Assembly: GCA_947644365.1 (NCBI GenBank)
Contig: CANRYZ010000003.1
Coordinates: 1 to 64,000, forward strand
DNA length: 64,000 nucleotides
From: an uncultured Oscillibacter sp.
GTDB lineage: Bacteria > Bacillota > Clostridia > Oscillospirales > Oscillospiraceae
Reading direction: 5' to 3'
The notes under the pieces were generated by a model that ran no database searches, was not told the origin of the DNA, and saw only the letters and a list, made by a program, of their open reading frames with translations. This document shows, piece by piece, positions 48,081 to 55,846 of the stretch (the first letter of the stretch is position 1; each line of letters starts with the position of its first letter). Position numbers and translations under genes: made by a program.

Positions 48081-48108
48081 TTGACGAAAGTGTGAAAAGG
48101 TGTATAAT
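48081..48108 (+). promoter_or_regulatory. Promoter of trkHA
   Basis: TTGACG (48081-48086), 16 bp, TATAAT (48103-48108). Confidence 0.85.
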
Positions 48109-48150
48109 GAAACATTATTTCCCAAACGTCTTTCCCGGGAGGTGTCCGCC

Positions 48151-49479
48151 ATGTTCCGCCGCCGCGTCCAACTGAATGCCGTCCAGACCCTGGCCCTGGG
48201 CTTCGCGGCGCTGATTCTGCTGGGCGGCGTGCTGCTGGCCCTGCCGGTATCCTCCCGAGACGGGCATTCCCTGCCGTTTCTGGACGCCCTCTTCACCTCC
48301 GCCTCCGCCTCCTGCGTCACGGGGCTGGTGCTGTATGACACCTATACCCAGTTCACCCTCTTCGGCCAGGCGGTCATTCTGCTGCTGATCCAGGTGGGAG
48401 GCATGGGCTTTATGACCGTGTCGATTCTGGTGGCCATCCTGCTCCACCGGCGCATCGGCCTGCGCCAGCGGTCGATTCTGATGGACAGCGTGGGAGCCCT
48501 CCAGATGGGGGGCATTGTGCGCCTGACCCGCCGGGCGATCCATGTGACCCTGGCCTGCGAGGGCGCGGGCGCGGCGCTGCTGGCCCTCTGGTTCTGCCCC
48601 CGGTACGGGCTGGGGCGGGGCCTTTGGATGTCGCTGTTCCACGCGGTGTCCTCCTTCTGCAACGCCGGCTTCGATTTGCTGGGGACGGGAAACTCCCTGA
48701 CCAGCGCCGCCGGGGAGGTGCTGCCCAACCTCGTCCTCATGGCGCTGGTGATCTGCGGAGGACTGGGATTTTTGGTATGGGACGACCTGCTCACCCACGG
48801 CGGCCGCATCCGCCGGTGGCGGCTGCACTCGAAGATCGTGGTGTTCTCCACGGGGCTGTTGTTTGCGGCCGGCGCCGCGGCCTTCTATTTTCTGGAAAAG
48901 GACCACGCCTTTGCCGGAGCCGCCCCCGGCCAGCGGGCGCTGATGGCGGCCTTCCAGTCCGTCACCTGCCGGACGGCGGGGTTCAACACGGCTCCGCTCA
49001 CGGCCCTGAGCCAGAGCGGCACGCTGCTGACCATGATTTTGATGTTCATCGGCGCGGGCTCCGGCTCCACCGGGGGAGGGGCCAAGGTGAACACGGTGGC
49101 CGTGCTGTTTTTGAGCGCCTTCGCCCAGGTGCGGCGGAAGGAGGACGTGAACGTGTTTCACCGCCGTCTGGACACGGCCACCATTCAGAAGGCGTACTCC
49201 TCGGTGAGCATTTTCTTCCTGGCGTGTCTGGCGGGGACCATGGTGATGTGTCTCCAGGGCGTCTCCCTGGACAGCGCGCTGTTTGAGGCCATCTCCGCCG
49301 TGGGCACCGTGGGACTGACCCGGGGCGTAACGCCGTACCTGCCGGAGCTGTCCAAGCTGGCGGTGCTGCTTTTGATGTTCGCCGGCCGGGTGGGCAGTAT
49401 GTCCGTGGCCATGGCCGTGACCCGGGATAAGCCCCAGCCCAAGCTGCGGAACATCCCGGAAAAGATCTTGATCGGATAG
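48151..49479 (+). CDS. trkH: Potassium uptake channel subunit, TrkH/KtrB family
   Basis: A 442-residue membrane protein with eight main helices and four pore loops, each with its selectivity glycine: SASCVTGLVL, SSFCNAGFDL, VTCRTAGFNT and VGTVGLTRG. GGMGFMTVSILVAILLHRRI follows the first loop. The size fits the KtrB type of Firmicutes. It carries K+ (with Na+ in some members). GGGAGGTG precedes the ATG at 48151. The gating subunit gene follows after 12 bases. Confidence 0.95.
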   Translation: MFRRRVQLNAVQTLALGFAALILLGGVLLALPVSSRDGHSLPFLDALFTSASASCVTGLVLYDTYTQFTLFGQAVILLLIQVGGMGFMTVSILVAILLHRRIGLRQRSILMDSVGALQMGGIVRLTRRAIHVTLACEGAGAALLALWFCPRYGLGRGLWMSLFHAVSSFCNAGFDLLGTGNSLTSAAGEVLPNLVLMALVICGGLGFLVWDDLLTHGGRIRRWRLHSKIVVFSTGLLFAAGAAAFYFLEKDHAFAGAAPGQRALMAAFQSVTCRTAGFNTAPLTALSQSGTLLTMILMFIGAGSGSTGGGAKVNTVAVLFLSAFAQVRRKEDVNVFHRRLDTATIQKAYSSVSIFFLACLAGTMVMCLQGVSLDSALFEAISAVGTVGLTRGVTPYLPELSKLAVLLLMFAGRVGSMSVAMAVTRDKPQPKLRNIPEKILIG

Positions 49480-49491
49480 GAGGAGAGCGGA

Positions 49492-50145
49492 GTGAAATCC
49501 TTTTTAGTAGTGGGCCTGGGCCGGTTTGGACGGCACCTGACCAAGTGTCTGGCGGAGCTGGGCAACGAGGTAATGATCCTGGACCAGGACGAGGAGCAGG
49601 TGGCGCGGCTGGCCTCTACGGCTACCGCCGCCTGCGTGGGGGACTGTCAGGACGAGCAGGTTCTGGCCTCCCTGGGAGTGCGGAATTTTGATGTGTGCTT
49701 TGTCTGCGTGCGGGACGATTTCCAGTGCTCCCTGGAGGCCACGGCTACCCTGAAAGAGCTGGGGGCCAAGTGTGTGGTGGCCCGGGCGGACCACGAGCGG
49801 CAGATCAAGTTTTTGAAGAAGATCGGCGCGGACTACGTCATCCACACGGAGATGGACATGGCCGCCCGGGCCGCCATGCGCTTCTCCGCCCGCAACGCCT
49901 TCGACTATTTCGAGCTGACGCCCAAGTACGCGGTCTTTGAGATCGAGACTCCCCGGGAGTGGGAGGGCCGCACGGTGGTGGAGGTGGACGTCCGCCGCCG
50001 GTACAACGTGAACATCCTGGGCGTGAAGAACGGCGACGAGATCGAGCCCCTGCTGAGCCCGGACTACCGCTTTGAACCCGACGCCCACCTGATTGTGGCC
50101 GGGGACAAGGAGGCCGGCGTCCGGCTGATGAACGAGGAGACGTAA
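49492..50145 (+). CDS. trkA: Potassium uptake regulatory subunit, TrkA/KtrA family
   Basis: A 217-residue cytoplasmic gating protein. RCK-N is a Rossmann domain with VVGLGRFGRHLTKCLAELG and the ribose-binding ILDQDEEQV. RCK-C covers about residues 140-217 (WEGRTVVEVDVRRRYNVNIL). It forms an octameric ring under the TrkH/KtrB channel and responds to ATP/ADP or c-di-AMP. GTG start with GGAGGAGAG upstream, 12 bases after trkH. Confidence 0.95.
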   Translation: MKSFLVVGLGRFGRHLTKCLAELGNEVMILDQDEEQVARLASTATAACVGDCQDEQVLASLGVRNFDVCFVCVRDDFQCSLEATATLKELGAKCVVARADHERQIKFLKKIGADYVIHTEMDMAARAAMRFSARNAFDYFELTPKYAVFEIETPREWEGRTVVEVDVRRRYNVNILGVKNGDEIEPLLSPDYRFEPDAHLIVAGDKEAGVRLMNEET

Positions 50146-50230
50146 GCGAAATCAAAATTCATGATTTTCTGCCGGGATCTGGAGGACATAGTTCCGGCGG
50201 CGCCGGCCACACTACCGCCGGGGTGATTTT

Positions 50231-50413
50231 ATGTCCGATGACAGAAGGGCGGTCAACAGCCTGGACGACGGCAAGCCCTTTTTAAGGCTGGAGCCGGAGA
50301 AGCGCATGTGTCCCATCTTTGATCCCGTGACCATCGCGAAATTTCCGGTGGCTCCGCCGAAAGACATGGGATTCCGGGTGTTGGACAATTTCTGCGAGGA
50401 GCACATCCAGTAG
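50231..50413 (+). CDS. Possible small protein
   Basis: A 60-residue reading frame, MSDDRRAVNSLDDGKPFLRL..., with codon use like its neighbours, a modest GGGGTGA ribosome site and a strong terminator 39 bases after its stop. The sequence has MCPIFDPVTIAKFPVAPPKD but matches nothing I know. It could be a remnant or a real small gene at the end of the trkHA transcript. The rest of the 468-base gap before 50614 has no other candidate gene. Confidence 0.4.
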   Translation: MSDDRRAVNSLDDGKPFLRLEPEKRMCPIFDPVTIAKFPVAPPKDMGFRVLDNFCEEHIQ

Positions 50414-50451
50414 CGGAGCAGCGCCCGATATAAAACGTAAATATTTTTGAG

Positions 50452-50482
50452 ACCGCACGATGATGAGATCGTGCGGTTTTTT
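50452..50482 (+). terminator. Terminator after the small ORF
   Basis: ACCGCACGAT / ATCGTGCGGT with a GATGAG loop, then TTTTTTT. Confidence 0.93.
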
Positions 50483-50559
50483 TGCCGGAAAGGCGGCCTG
50501 GCCACGCCGGAAAAAATCCGCCATGCAGGTGCGGAGTCAGTGCGGCCTAAAATTTATTA

Positions 50560-50587
50560 TTGACATATGTCAAAAAAGGAGTATAAT
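50560..50587 (+). promoter_or_regulatory. Promoter with palindromic operator over the -35 box
   Basis: TTGACA (50560-50565), 16 bp, TATAAT (50582-50587). The -35 lies inside the perfect 14-bp palindrome TTGACATATGTCAA (50560-50573). It could be the operator of the DUF134 regulator encoded below or, by its TTGA-N6-TCAA form, a site for a CRP/FNR-type protein. Confidence 0.85.
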
Positions 50588-50613
50588 CTGGGACAGACCG
50601 TGAGAGGGGGGAG

Positions 50614-51393
50614 ATGTCTGTGCCCAGGCCCAGAAAGTGCAGGAAGGTCTGCCATTTTCCCCGGACGCTGGAGTTTGCCCCGGTTCGGGCCGAAGGAGCG
50701 GGGCCGCCGGTGATTCTGACTGTGGACGAGTATGAGGTCATCCGCCTCATGGACCGGGAGGGGCTCTCTCAGGAACAGTGCGGCCGGGCCATGGGCGTTG
50801 CCAGGACCACGGTTCAGCAGGTCTACGCCGGCGCCCGGGAAAAGCTGGCGGCGTTCCTGGTGGAGGGCCGTCCCCTGCGGATCGAGGGCGGAGATTACCG
50901 GCTGTGCCGTGGCGGGGAACAGGCCTGCGGCGGCTGCTTCAAACAGCGCTATTATGAACAGTATGCCAGAGCGAAAGGAGAACACAGTATGAGGATCGCG
51001 GTAACCTATGAGGACGGCCAGGTATTTCAGCACTTTGGCCACACCCGGGAGTTTAAGGTCTACGATGTGGAGGAGGGCCGGATCAAGTCGGCCCAGGTGG
51101 TGGACACCAACGGCAGCGGCCACGGGGCCCTGGCCGGCGTGCTGAACGCCCTTCACGCCGACGCGCTGATCTGCGGCGGCATCGGCGGCGGCGCCCAGGC
51201 GGCCCTGGCGGCGGCGGGGATCCGGCTGTACGGCGGCGTCTCCGGCGGCGCGGACGAGGCGGTGGCGTCATTCCTGGCCGGGGAGCTGGCCTATAACCCG
51301 GACGTCCGCTGCGACCACCACGGAGAGCATCATCACCAGGGCGGCGAGTGCGGCAGCCACGGGTGCGGAGAGCACTCCTGCGGCGGACAGTGA
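50614..51393 (+). CDS. DUF134 HTH domain fused to NifX/NafY-like cofactor-binding domain
   Basis: A 259-residue protein. Residues 1-95 are a DUF134 (COG1342) domain: RPRKCRKVCHFPRTLEF, then the sigma-4-like HTH LSQEQCGRAMGVARTTVQQV. A short Cys cluster (CRGGEQACGGCF) precedes residue 126, where a dinitrogenase iron-molybdenum-cofactor-type domain starts (MRIAVTYEDGQVFQHFGHTR, later DALICGGIGGGAQAALAAAG). The tail is rich in His, Cys and Gly (CDHHGEHHHQGGE...). The two domains are usually separate neighbouring genes. An ATG at 50989 (residue 126) keeps AAAGGAG at 50974-50980, eight bases away, so the second domain may also be made alone. No nif genes are present; a role in Fe-S handling is likely. 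Confidence 0.88.
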   Translation: MSVPRPRKCRKVCHFPRTLEFAPVRAEGAGPPVILTVDEYEVIRLMDREGLSQEQCGRAMGVARTTVQQVYAGAREKLAAFLVEGRPLRIEGGDYRLCRGGEQACGGCFKQRYYEQYARAKGEHSMRIAVTYEDGQVFQHFGHTREFKVYDVEEGRIKSAQVVDTNGSGHGALAGVLNALHADALICGGIGGGAQAALAAAGIRLYGGVSGGADEAVASFLAGELAYNPDVRCDHHGEHHHQGGECGSHGCGEHSCGGQ

Positions 51394-51411
51394 GCAGTTG
51401 AGAAATTCTGA

Positions 51412-51443
51412 GCGGGGCGGCGGACATTTGTCCGCCGCCCCGC
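51412..51443. terminator. Bidirectional terminator
   Basis: GCGGGGCGGCGGACA / TGTCCGCCGCCCCGC with a TT loop, between convergent genes. Confidence 0.85.
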
Positions 51444-51459
51444 TGCTTATTGCGATATG

Positions 51460-51822
51460 TCAGGCCAGGGCCTCGTTCAGGGCCTGGATCAGATTTTCCT
51501 TTGTGATGGGCTTGTAGAGAAACGTCTTGGCGCCGATGTCCCGGGCCTCGTTGATGGTGTCGTCGTAGGCCAGGGAGGAGACCATGATGATCCGCGCGTC
51601 GGGGTGCTCCTCCAGAATGACCTGCGCGGTCTCCAGTCCGTCAATGCCGGGCATGATGATGTCCATGGTCACAAGGTCGGGCTGGAGCTCCTCATAGCGG
51701 GCGATGGCGTCCTCGCCGTTTTCGCAGTATGCCGCCACCTCGAAGTCGGAGCCCTCCAGCAGCTTGCGGATCTGCAGCTCCATCATCCGGGAATCGTCTA
51801 CTACCATGACCTGTTTTTTCAT
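51460..51822 (-). CDS. Single-domain response regulator, CheY-like
   Basis: A 120-residue receiver domain with no output domain. The acidic pair is Asp9-Asp10, the phosphorylated residue Asp54 (VTMDIIMPGIDG), the switch Ser in VSSLAY and Lys104 in FLYKP. It is most like CheY or the sporulation/chemotaxis single-domain receivers. No flagellar motor or CheA gene is in the window. It lies 29 bases after the CheX-like gene in a three-gene operon with fapA, which suggests phospho-signal output without a flagellum. Confidence 0.92.
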   Translation of the reverse strand: MKKQVMVVDDSRMMELQIRKLLEGSDFEVAAYCENGEDAIARYEELQPDLVTMDIIMPGIDGLETAQVILEEHPDARIIMVSSLAYDDTINEARDIGAKTFLYKPITKENLIQALNEALA

Positions 51823-51851
51823 ATGTTCGCTTCCTTTTTGTTGAATTTAAA

Positions 51852-52325
51852 TCAAGCGTCTTGAGGGTTTTCCAGGGGGACGTGGTGGATCAGCTGCAGG
51901 TGCTCGCCCTGATCGCCGGAGTAGGTGAGGACGATATCCTCCCGGTGCCCCTCCAGCGTGCAGCGTCCCGCCTGAAAGGCCGGAACGCTGAACCGGGCGG
52001 GGATTTTGGTCATCTGAAACAGCCGAGCGGCAAAGTGGCCGCACAGGACGTTGATGTACTCCTTTGCCACGTCCTCCATGTCCTGCCGGCTGATCTCATC
52101 CACCTGCATCATATACTGAGCCGCCCGGGTAAACAGATTTTTCTCCGCGCACACGGAAAAGGTCATATGAAATCCCTTTTCAAAGGTGATATATACCGTA
52201 TAGATCTCGCCCTTCGGTTCCGCGGTATCCGGGCGGAGCTGCACGCCCGCCGCCTGGGGCGTGATCTCCCGGGTGATCCGGTCGTAGATCTCCGCCAGGT
52301 CCTCTCGCGGTATGAAAGCGCTCAT
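51852..52325 (-). CDS. CheX/CheC-like chemotaxis phosphatase-family protein
   Basis: A 157-residue protein of the CheC/CheX/FliY fold. The family motif E-x2-N-x3-G is present once, as EYINVLCG (around residues 89-96), which is the CheX arrangement; the first half has YTVYITFEKGFHMTFSV. CheX dephosphorylates CheY-P, and the adjacent receiver gene fits that role. Glu and Asn of the active site are both kept. It lies 36 bases after fapA in the same operon. Confidence 0.82.
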   Translation of the reverse strand: MSAFIPREDLAEIYDRITREITPQAAGVQLRPDTAEPKGEIYTVYITFEKGFHMTFSVCAEKNLFTRAAQYMMQVDEISRQDMEDVAKEYINVLCGHFAARLFQMTKIPARFSVPAFQAGRCTLEGHREDIVLTYSGDQGEHLQLIHHVPLENPQDA

Positions 52326-52361
52326 AGGCCGCCTCCTCTCGTCCGATCTCCATGGCCTTGG

Positions 52362-54110
52362 CTACATGACCACGATCTCGCCGCATACCATTTTGACAAC
52401 GCACTGTCGGGTTTCCTGCCGCAGGCGCAGGACCTCGTCCCCAAAACTGATCTCCGTCCCGGGATAGGCCAGGGAGCACTCCAGCCGCCCGCTCTCCTGC
52501 TCCTGCAGGGTCAGCTTGATCTCGGCCAGGTCCTCCTCCAACTGCTTGAGCTTGAGCTCGGCCACAGAGAGCTTCATCCGGGTCTTGCCCAGGATGGTGG
52601 ACTTGGTGGGGCTGTCCAGCTGGCACTCCAGCTTTTCCAGCTCCATCTCCAGCTCTTTCAGCTCCTTTTGGATGATCTCCCGCTCGAAGTTGGTGCAGGG
52701 AAGCCCGCCCAGGGCGATGGAGTTTCTGCACTCCGACGGGGCGCCCACAGTGTTGACGTTCACCATTTTGGCCGCCCAGACCCGGCCGCCCATGATGCAT
52801 CCCCGGCCGGAGCGGACCCGAACCTCCCCGTCGCAGTAGATGCTGCCGTTGATGATGCAGTCGGTCTGCAGGTTTTCCCGGACGTAGATGGTGGCGTTTT
52901 CGATGTACTTGGAGAAGATGCTCCGGTGGGACCGGACGATGGTGGTGCCGTCGCCCAGGATGCCCTTGACCACCACCAGGTCGCCGCCCGCCTCCACCGA
53001 GCTGCCGGCCTCAATGACGCCGCCCACGTGGACGTTTCCCATGGCACGGACGGTGAAACCGCTGAGCACGTCGCCCTCGATGTTGATGTCCCCCAAGAAG
53101 TTGATGTCGCCGGTGGAGAAATCCACATTGCCCTGGATGTCCAATACCGGCTTGACCTGGAAGCTGCGGCCGGTGAACTCCACATGCCCCGCCATGGAGG
53201 CGATGAGGGTGAGCCCGTCCTCACTGATCTCGGTGTTCCGTCCCTTGGGCAGGGGCACGGGCTTGCCGCTCTTGGCGGGAATCTCCTGGTCCAGTACCGT
53301 CCGTCCCGGATTGCCCTCTGTGGGCTGGATCAGCCGGCAGATCTCCTGTCCCAGCTTTACGTTTCGGATCAGATTCAGGTTGGTGTAGTCCACCTGCCCG
53401 TACTCGTCCACCTCCAGCACCCGCTCGATGACCCGGGGGAAGTAGTCCACGATGTTGCCGTTCTGCCCGTCGAAGGCGGGCTTGCCCTTGGCCACGGGGA
53501 AGAGGTGGAAATACCGCTCCTTGTCGTGGGACAGCCGGTCCACCAGGGATTCGTCCACACCGTAGGAGATGTCCTGGCCCAGCATGGACCGCAGGAGCAG
53601 CTCGCGGTTCAGCTCCTGCCCCTGTCCGACAGGGGGAAATACGATGACCCAGGCGTAGAGCTTATCCGAGGAGATGAAAAAGTAGGGCAGGGCGTCCAGC
53701 GCCAGAGGCTCCTCCTGGGGGAGGGGCTCCTGATCCTGCTTTTTTTTCGGCTTGCTTTTGGTTTCGCTGTCCCGGATCGTCTTCAGCCGCGCGCTGCACA
53801 CGTTGGTCATGGCCGAGCGCAGGCGTCCCAGCTCCCGCTGGAGCAGCTCCGCGGGAAGAACGCCGTCCTCGTCCAGGGAGAGGCGGGGCGCCGGCAGATA
53901 GCCGGAGGTTCTCCGGCGCAGGTCGTAGAGGCGGAAGAGGGGGTGCTCCGGGGGCAGCTCCAGCCGGGCGGGGTCAATGCTGCCCGCCGCCGGGGGCTCC
54001 GCGGCACTCTCCGCCGCCGGAGAGCTCAGCTCTGCTTCTGTCTCACCGCCGGGGTCCGTCTCTGATTTTGGGCCGAACAGGATGTTTGCAATCGTTTCCT
54101 TCAATGACAT
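52362..54110 (-). CDS. fapA: FapA (DUF342) family protein
   Basis: A 582-residue cytoplasmic protein. The N-terminal part (1-150) is Pro/Glu-rich with a basic KSKPKKKQDQ stretch. The FapA domain follows, with a right-handed beta-helix made of repeats such as HVEFTGRSFQVKPVLDIQGN, INFLGDINIEGDVLSGFTVR and VHVGGVIEAGSSVEAGGDLV. A coiled coil covers about 490-545 (ELKELEMELEKLECQLD). FapA/DUF342 proteins are linked to flagellar placement in some bacteria, but are also common in non-motile Firmicutes with unknown roles. The ATG at 54110 has a weak site (GGCGGTG) but is 30 bases below a good promoter. Confidence 0.88.
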   Translation of the reverse strand: MSLKETIANILFGPKSETDPGGETEAELSSPAAESAAEPPAAGSIDPARLELPPEHPLFRLYDLRRRTSGYLPAPRLSLDEDGVLPAELLQRELGRLRSAMTNVCSARLKTIRDSETKSKPKKKQDQEPLPQEEPLALDALPYFFISSDKLYAWVIVFPPVGQGQELNRELLLRSMLGQDISYGVDESLVDRLSHDKERYFHLFPVAKGKPAFDGQNGNIVDYFPRVIERVLEVDEYGQVDYTNLNLIRNVKLGQEICRLIQPTEGNPGRTVLDQEIPAKSGKPVPLPKGRNTEISEDGLTLIASMAGHVEFTGRSFQVKPVLDIQGNVDFSTGDINFLGDINIEGDVLSGFTVRAMGNVHVGGVIEAGSSVEAGGDLVVVKGILGDGTTIVRSHRSIFSKYIENATIYVRENLQTDCIINGSIYCDGEVRVRSGRGCIMGGRVWAAKMVNVNTVGAPSECRNSIALGGLPCTNFEREIIQKELKELEMELEKLECQLDSPTKSTILGKTRMKLSVAELKLKQLEEDLAEIKLTLQEQESGRLECSLAYPGTEISFGDEVLRLRQETRQCVVKMVCGEIVVM

Positions 54111-54146
54111 TCGCAGCACCGCCGTTTCCGATAATAATACACTTTC

Positions 54147-54175
54147 ATTATACGCGGGCGGCGCACGTTTGGCAA
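54147..54175 (-). promoter_or_regulatory. Promoter of the fapA-cheX-cheY operon
   Basis: Minus strand: TTGCCA (54170-54175), 17 bp, TATAAT (54147-54152). Confidence 0.85.
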
Positions 54176-54269
54176 GACGGCAGTTTTTGATTTTTTCCGT
54201 TAGGACCCTGTGCCGGGCGTGTGACAGGGGGCGGAATCGGATTATTTGCGGCAAATATGGAAAATACGG

Positions 54270-54350
54270 TTGACAAAAATGAAATTTTTGTTAAAATAGA
54301 TAAGGTTCAAAAGGCGTACGCCTTTTTTCATGGTTTGTGGACAAACCATG
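54270..54350 (+). promoter_or_regulatory. Promoter and hairpin leader of the DUF3798 transport operon
   Basis: TTGACA (54270-54275), 16 bp, TAAAAT (54292-54297). Just below the start of transcription are two hairpins: AAAAGGCG-TA-CGCCTTTT (54309-54326) running into T's like a small terminator, and CATGGTTTGT-GG-ACAAACCATG (54329-54350), a perfect 10-bp-arm palindrome. An AGGAGG (54351-54356) is followed only by an in-frame GTG. The hairpins may be an attenuator or an operator. Confidence 0.75.
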
Positions 54351-54398
54351 AGGAGGGGTTCTGTGCGCCGGGATCAGAAAAAAATTTGGAGGTTTGCA

Positions 54399-55667
54399 AT
54401 GAAGAAGTTTCTCAGCATGCTGTTGGCGCTGGTGATGGTTCTGGCCCTCGCCGGCTGCGGCGGCAAGAACGACGCGCCCGCCGCCACTCCCGCCCCGGAC
54501 GCGGGCACCAGCACCGACCAGCCCCAGGAGGGCGGCGACGCCGCTCCCGCCGAGGATTGGCACATCGGCATCATCACCGGCACCGTGTCCCAGTCCGAGG
54601 ATGACCTGCGCGGCGCCGAGGCCATTCAGGCCAAGTACGGCGGGGACAAGGTCAAGCTGGCCACCTACCCCGACAACTTCACCGAGGAGCTGGAGACCAC
54701 CATCCAGACCATCGTCAACATGTCCGACGATCCTCAGATGAAAGCCATCATCGTCAACCAGTCCGTCCCCGGCACCGCCGAGGCGTTCACCCAGATCAAG
54801 GAGCGCCGCCCCGACATCTTGTGCATCGCCGGCGAGGCCCATGAGGATCTGCCCGTTGTGGGCGCCTCCGCCGACCTGGTCTGCAACAACGACTTCGTCT
54901 CCCGCGGCTACCTGATCATCCGCACCGCCCACGAGCTGGGCTGCGATACCTTCGTCCACATCTCCTTCCCCCGGCACATGTCCTATGAGACCATGAGCCG
55001 CCGTGTGGCCGTCATGCAGGAGGCCTGCAAGGAGTTCGGCATGGAGTTCGTTCTCGAGACCGCTCCCGATCCCACCACCGACGTGGGCGTTACCGGCGCC
55101 CAGGCCTACGTGCTGGAGAAGGCTCCCGAGTGGATTCAGAAGTACGGCCAGAACTCCGCTTACTTCTGCACCAACGACGCCCACACCGCTCCTCTGCTGC
55201 AGCGCCTGCTGGAGCTGGGCGGCTACTTCATCGAGGCCGACCTGCCCTCTCCTCTGATGGGCTATCCCAACGCTCTGGGCGATCTGGACCTGACTGCCGA
55301 GGCCGGCGACTTTGACGCCATCCTGGCCAAGGTGGAGAAGGCCGTTGTGGACGCCGGCGGCGCCGGCCGCTTCGGCACCTGGGCGTACTCCTACGGCTAC
55401 TGCCTGTCCGCCGGCCTGTCTCAGCACGCCATCAACGTCATCGAGGGCAAGAGCGAGATCACCAACATGGACGATGTCGCCGCCGCCCTGCAGGAGTATT
55501 CTCCCAAGGCCGCGTGGAACGGCTCCGGTTACACCAACGCCGACACCGGCGTGAAGGAGGACAACGTCTTCCTCATCTATCAGGACACCTATATCATGGG
55601 CGATCCCGGCCAGTTCATGGGCGCCACCGACGTTGAGGTGCCTGAGAAGTACTACACCGTGAAATAA
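54399..55667 (+). CDS. DUF3798 substrate-binding lipoprotein of an ABC importer
   Basis: A 422-residue lipoprotein with lipobox LALAGC (Cys at about residue 20) and a Pro/Ala/Asp linker. A DUF3798 domain follows, related to periplasmic binding proteins: WHIGIITGTVSQSEDDLRGA, ETTIQTIVNMSDDPQMKAII, CIAGEAHEDLP and YFCTNDAHTAPLLQRLLELG. Transporter genes follow directly, so it should be the receptor; no ligand is known for this family. The ATG at 54399 follows TTGGAGG; an in-frame GTG at 54363 has its own AGGAGGGG but would spoil the signal peptide. A terminator-like hairpin after the stop would make it the most abundant product of the operon. Confidence 0.9.
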   Translation: MKKFLSMLLALVMVLALAGCGGKNDAPAATPAPDAGTSTDQPQEGGDAAPAEDWHIGIITGTVSQSEDDLRGAEAIQAKYGGDKVKLATYPDNFTEELETTIQTIVNMSDDPQMKAIIVNQSVPGTAEAFTQIKERRPDILCIAGEAHEDLPVVGASADLVCNNDFVSRGYLIIRTAHELGCDTFVHISFPRHMSYETMSRRVAVMQEACKEFGMEFVLETAPDPTTDVGVTGAQAYVLEKAPEWIQKYGQNSAYFCTNDAHTAPLLQRLLELGGYFIEADLPSPLMGYPNALGDLDLTAEAGDFDAILAKVEKAVVDAGGAGRFGTWAYSYGYCLSAGLSQHAINVIEGKSEITNMDDVAAALQEYSPKAAWNGSGYTNADTGVKEDNVFLIYQDTYIMGDPGQFMGATDVEVPEKYYTVK

Positions 55668-55702
55668 TTCCCGCGCAGTCATTTTGTAGAGAATCGGCAA
55701 TG

Positions 55703-55736
55703 GAAACAGGGGGGAGGTTCATCCTCCCCCTGTTTC
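55703..55736 (+). terminator. Hairpin after the binding-protein gene (partial terminator)
   Basis: GAAACAGGGGGGAGG / CCTCCCCCTGTTTC with a TTCAT loop and a short TTTC end. Such hairpins commonly reduce expression of the transporter genes relative to the binding protein. Confidence 0.75.
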
Positions 55737-55740
55737 TTAC

Positions 55741-55834
55741 AACCTGTATTCACAACTGAAAATGGCGGAAGGACGAGGGTTTTCCCGGCGGCGGGAAGGC
55801 CCGGACGGCGTTTGCGGTTGTGAATACAGGGTTT
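55741..55834 (+). repeat. Inverted-repeat element, copy 2
   Basis: AACCTGTATTCACAAC (55741-55756) and GTTGTGAATACAGGGTT (55817-55833) are inverses with one bulged base. The right arm shares CGGTTGYGAATACAG with the element at 19683-19753. The 60-base centre is GC-rich and self-complementary. It lies between the DUF3798 gene and its ATPase, directly upstream of the latter's start. Confidence 0.65.
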
Positions 55835-55846
55835 TAGATAAGGGGT

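Noticed and set aside
54363..54398. Separate upstream ORF starting at GTG 54363
   Set aside because: It is in frame with the lipoprotein gene and has no stop before it, so it is at most an alternative start.
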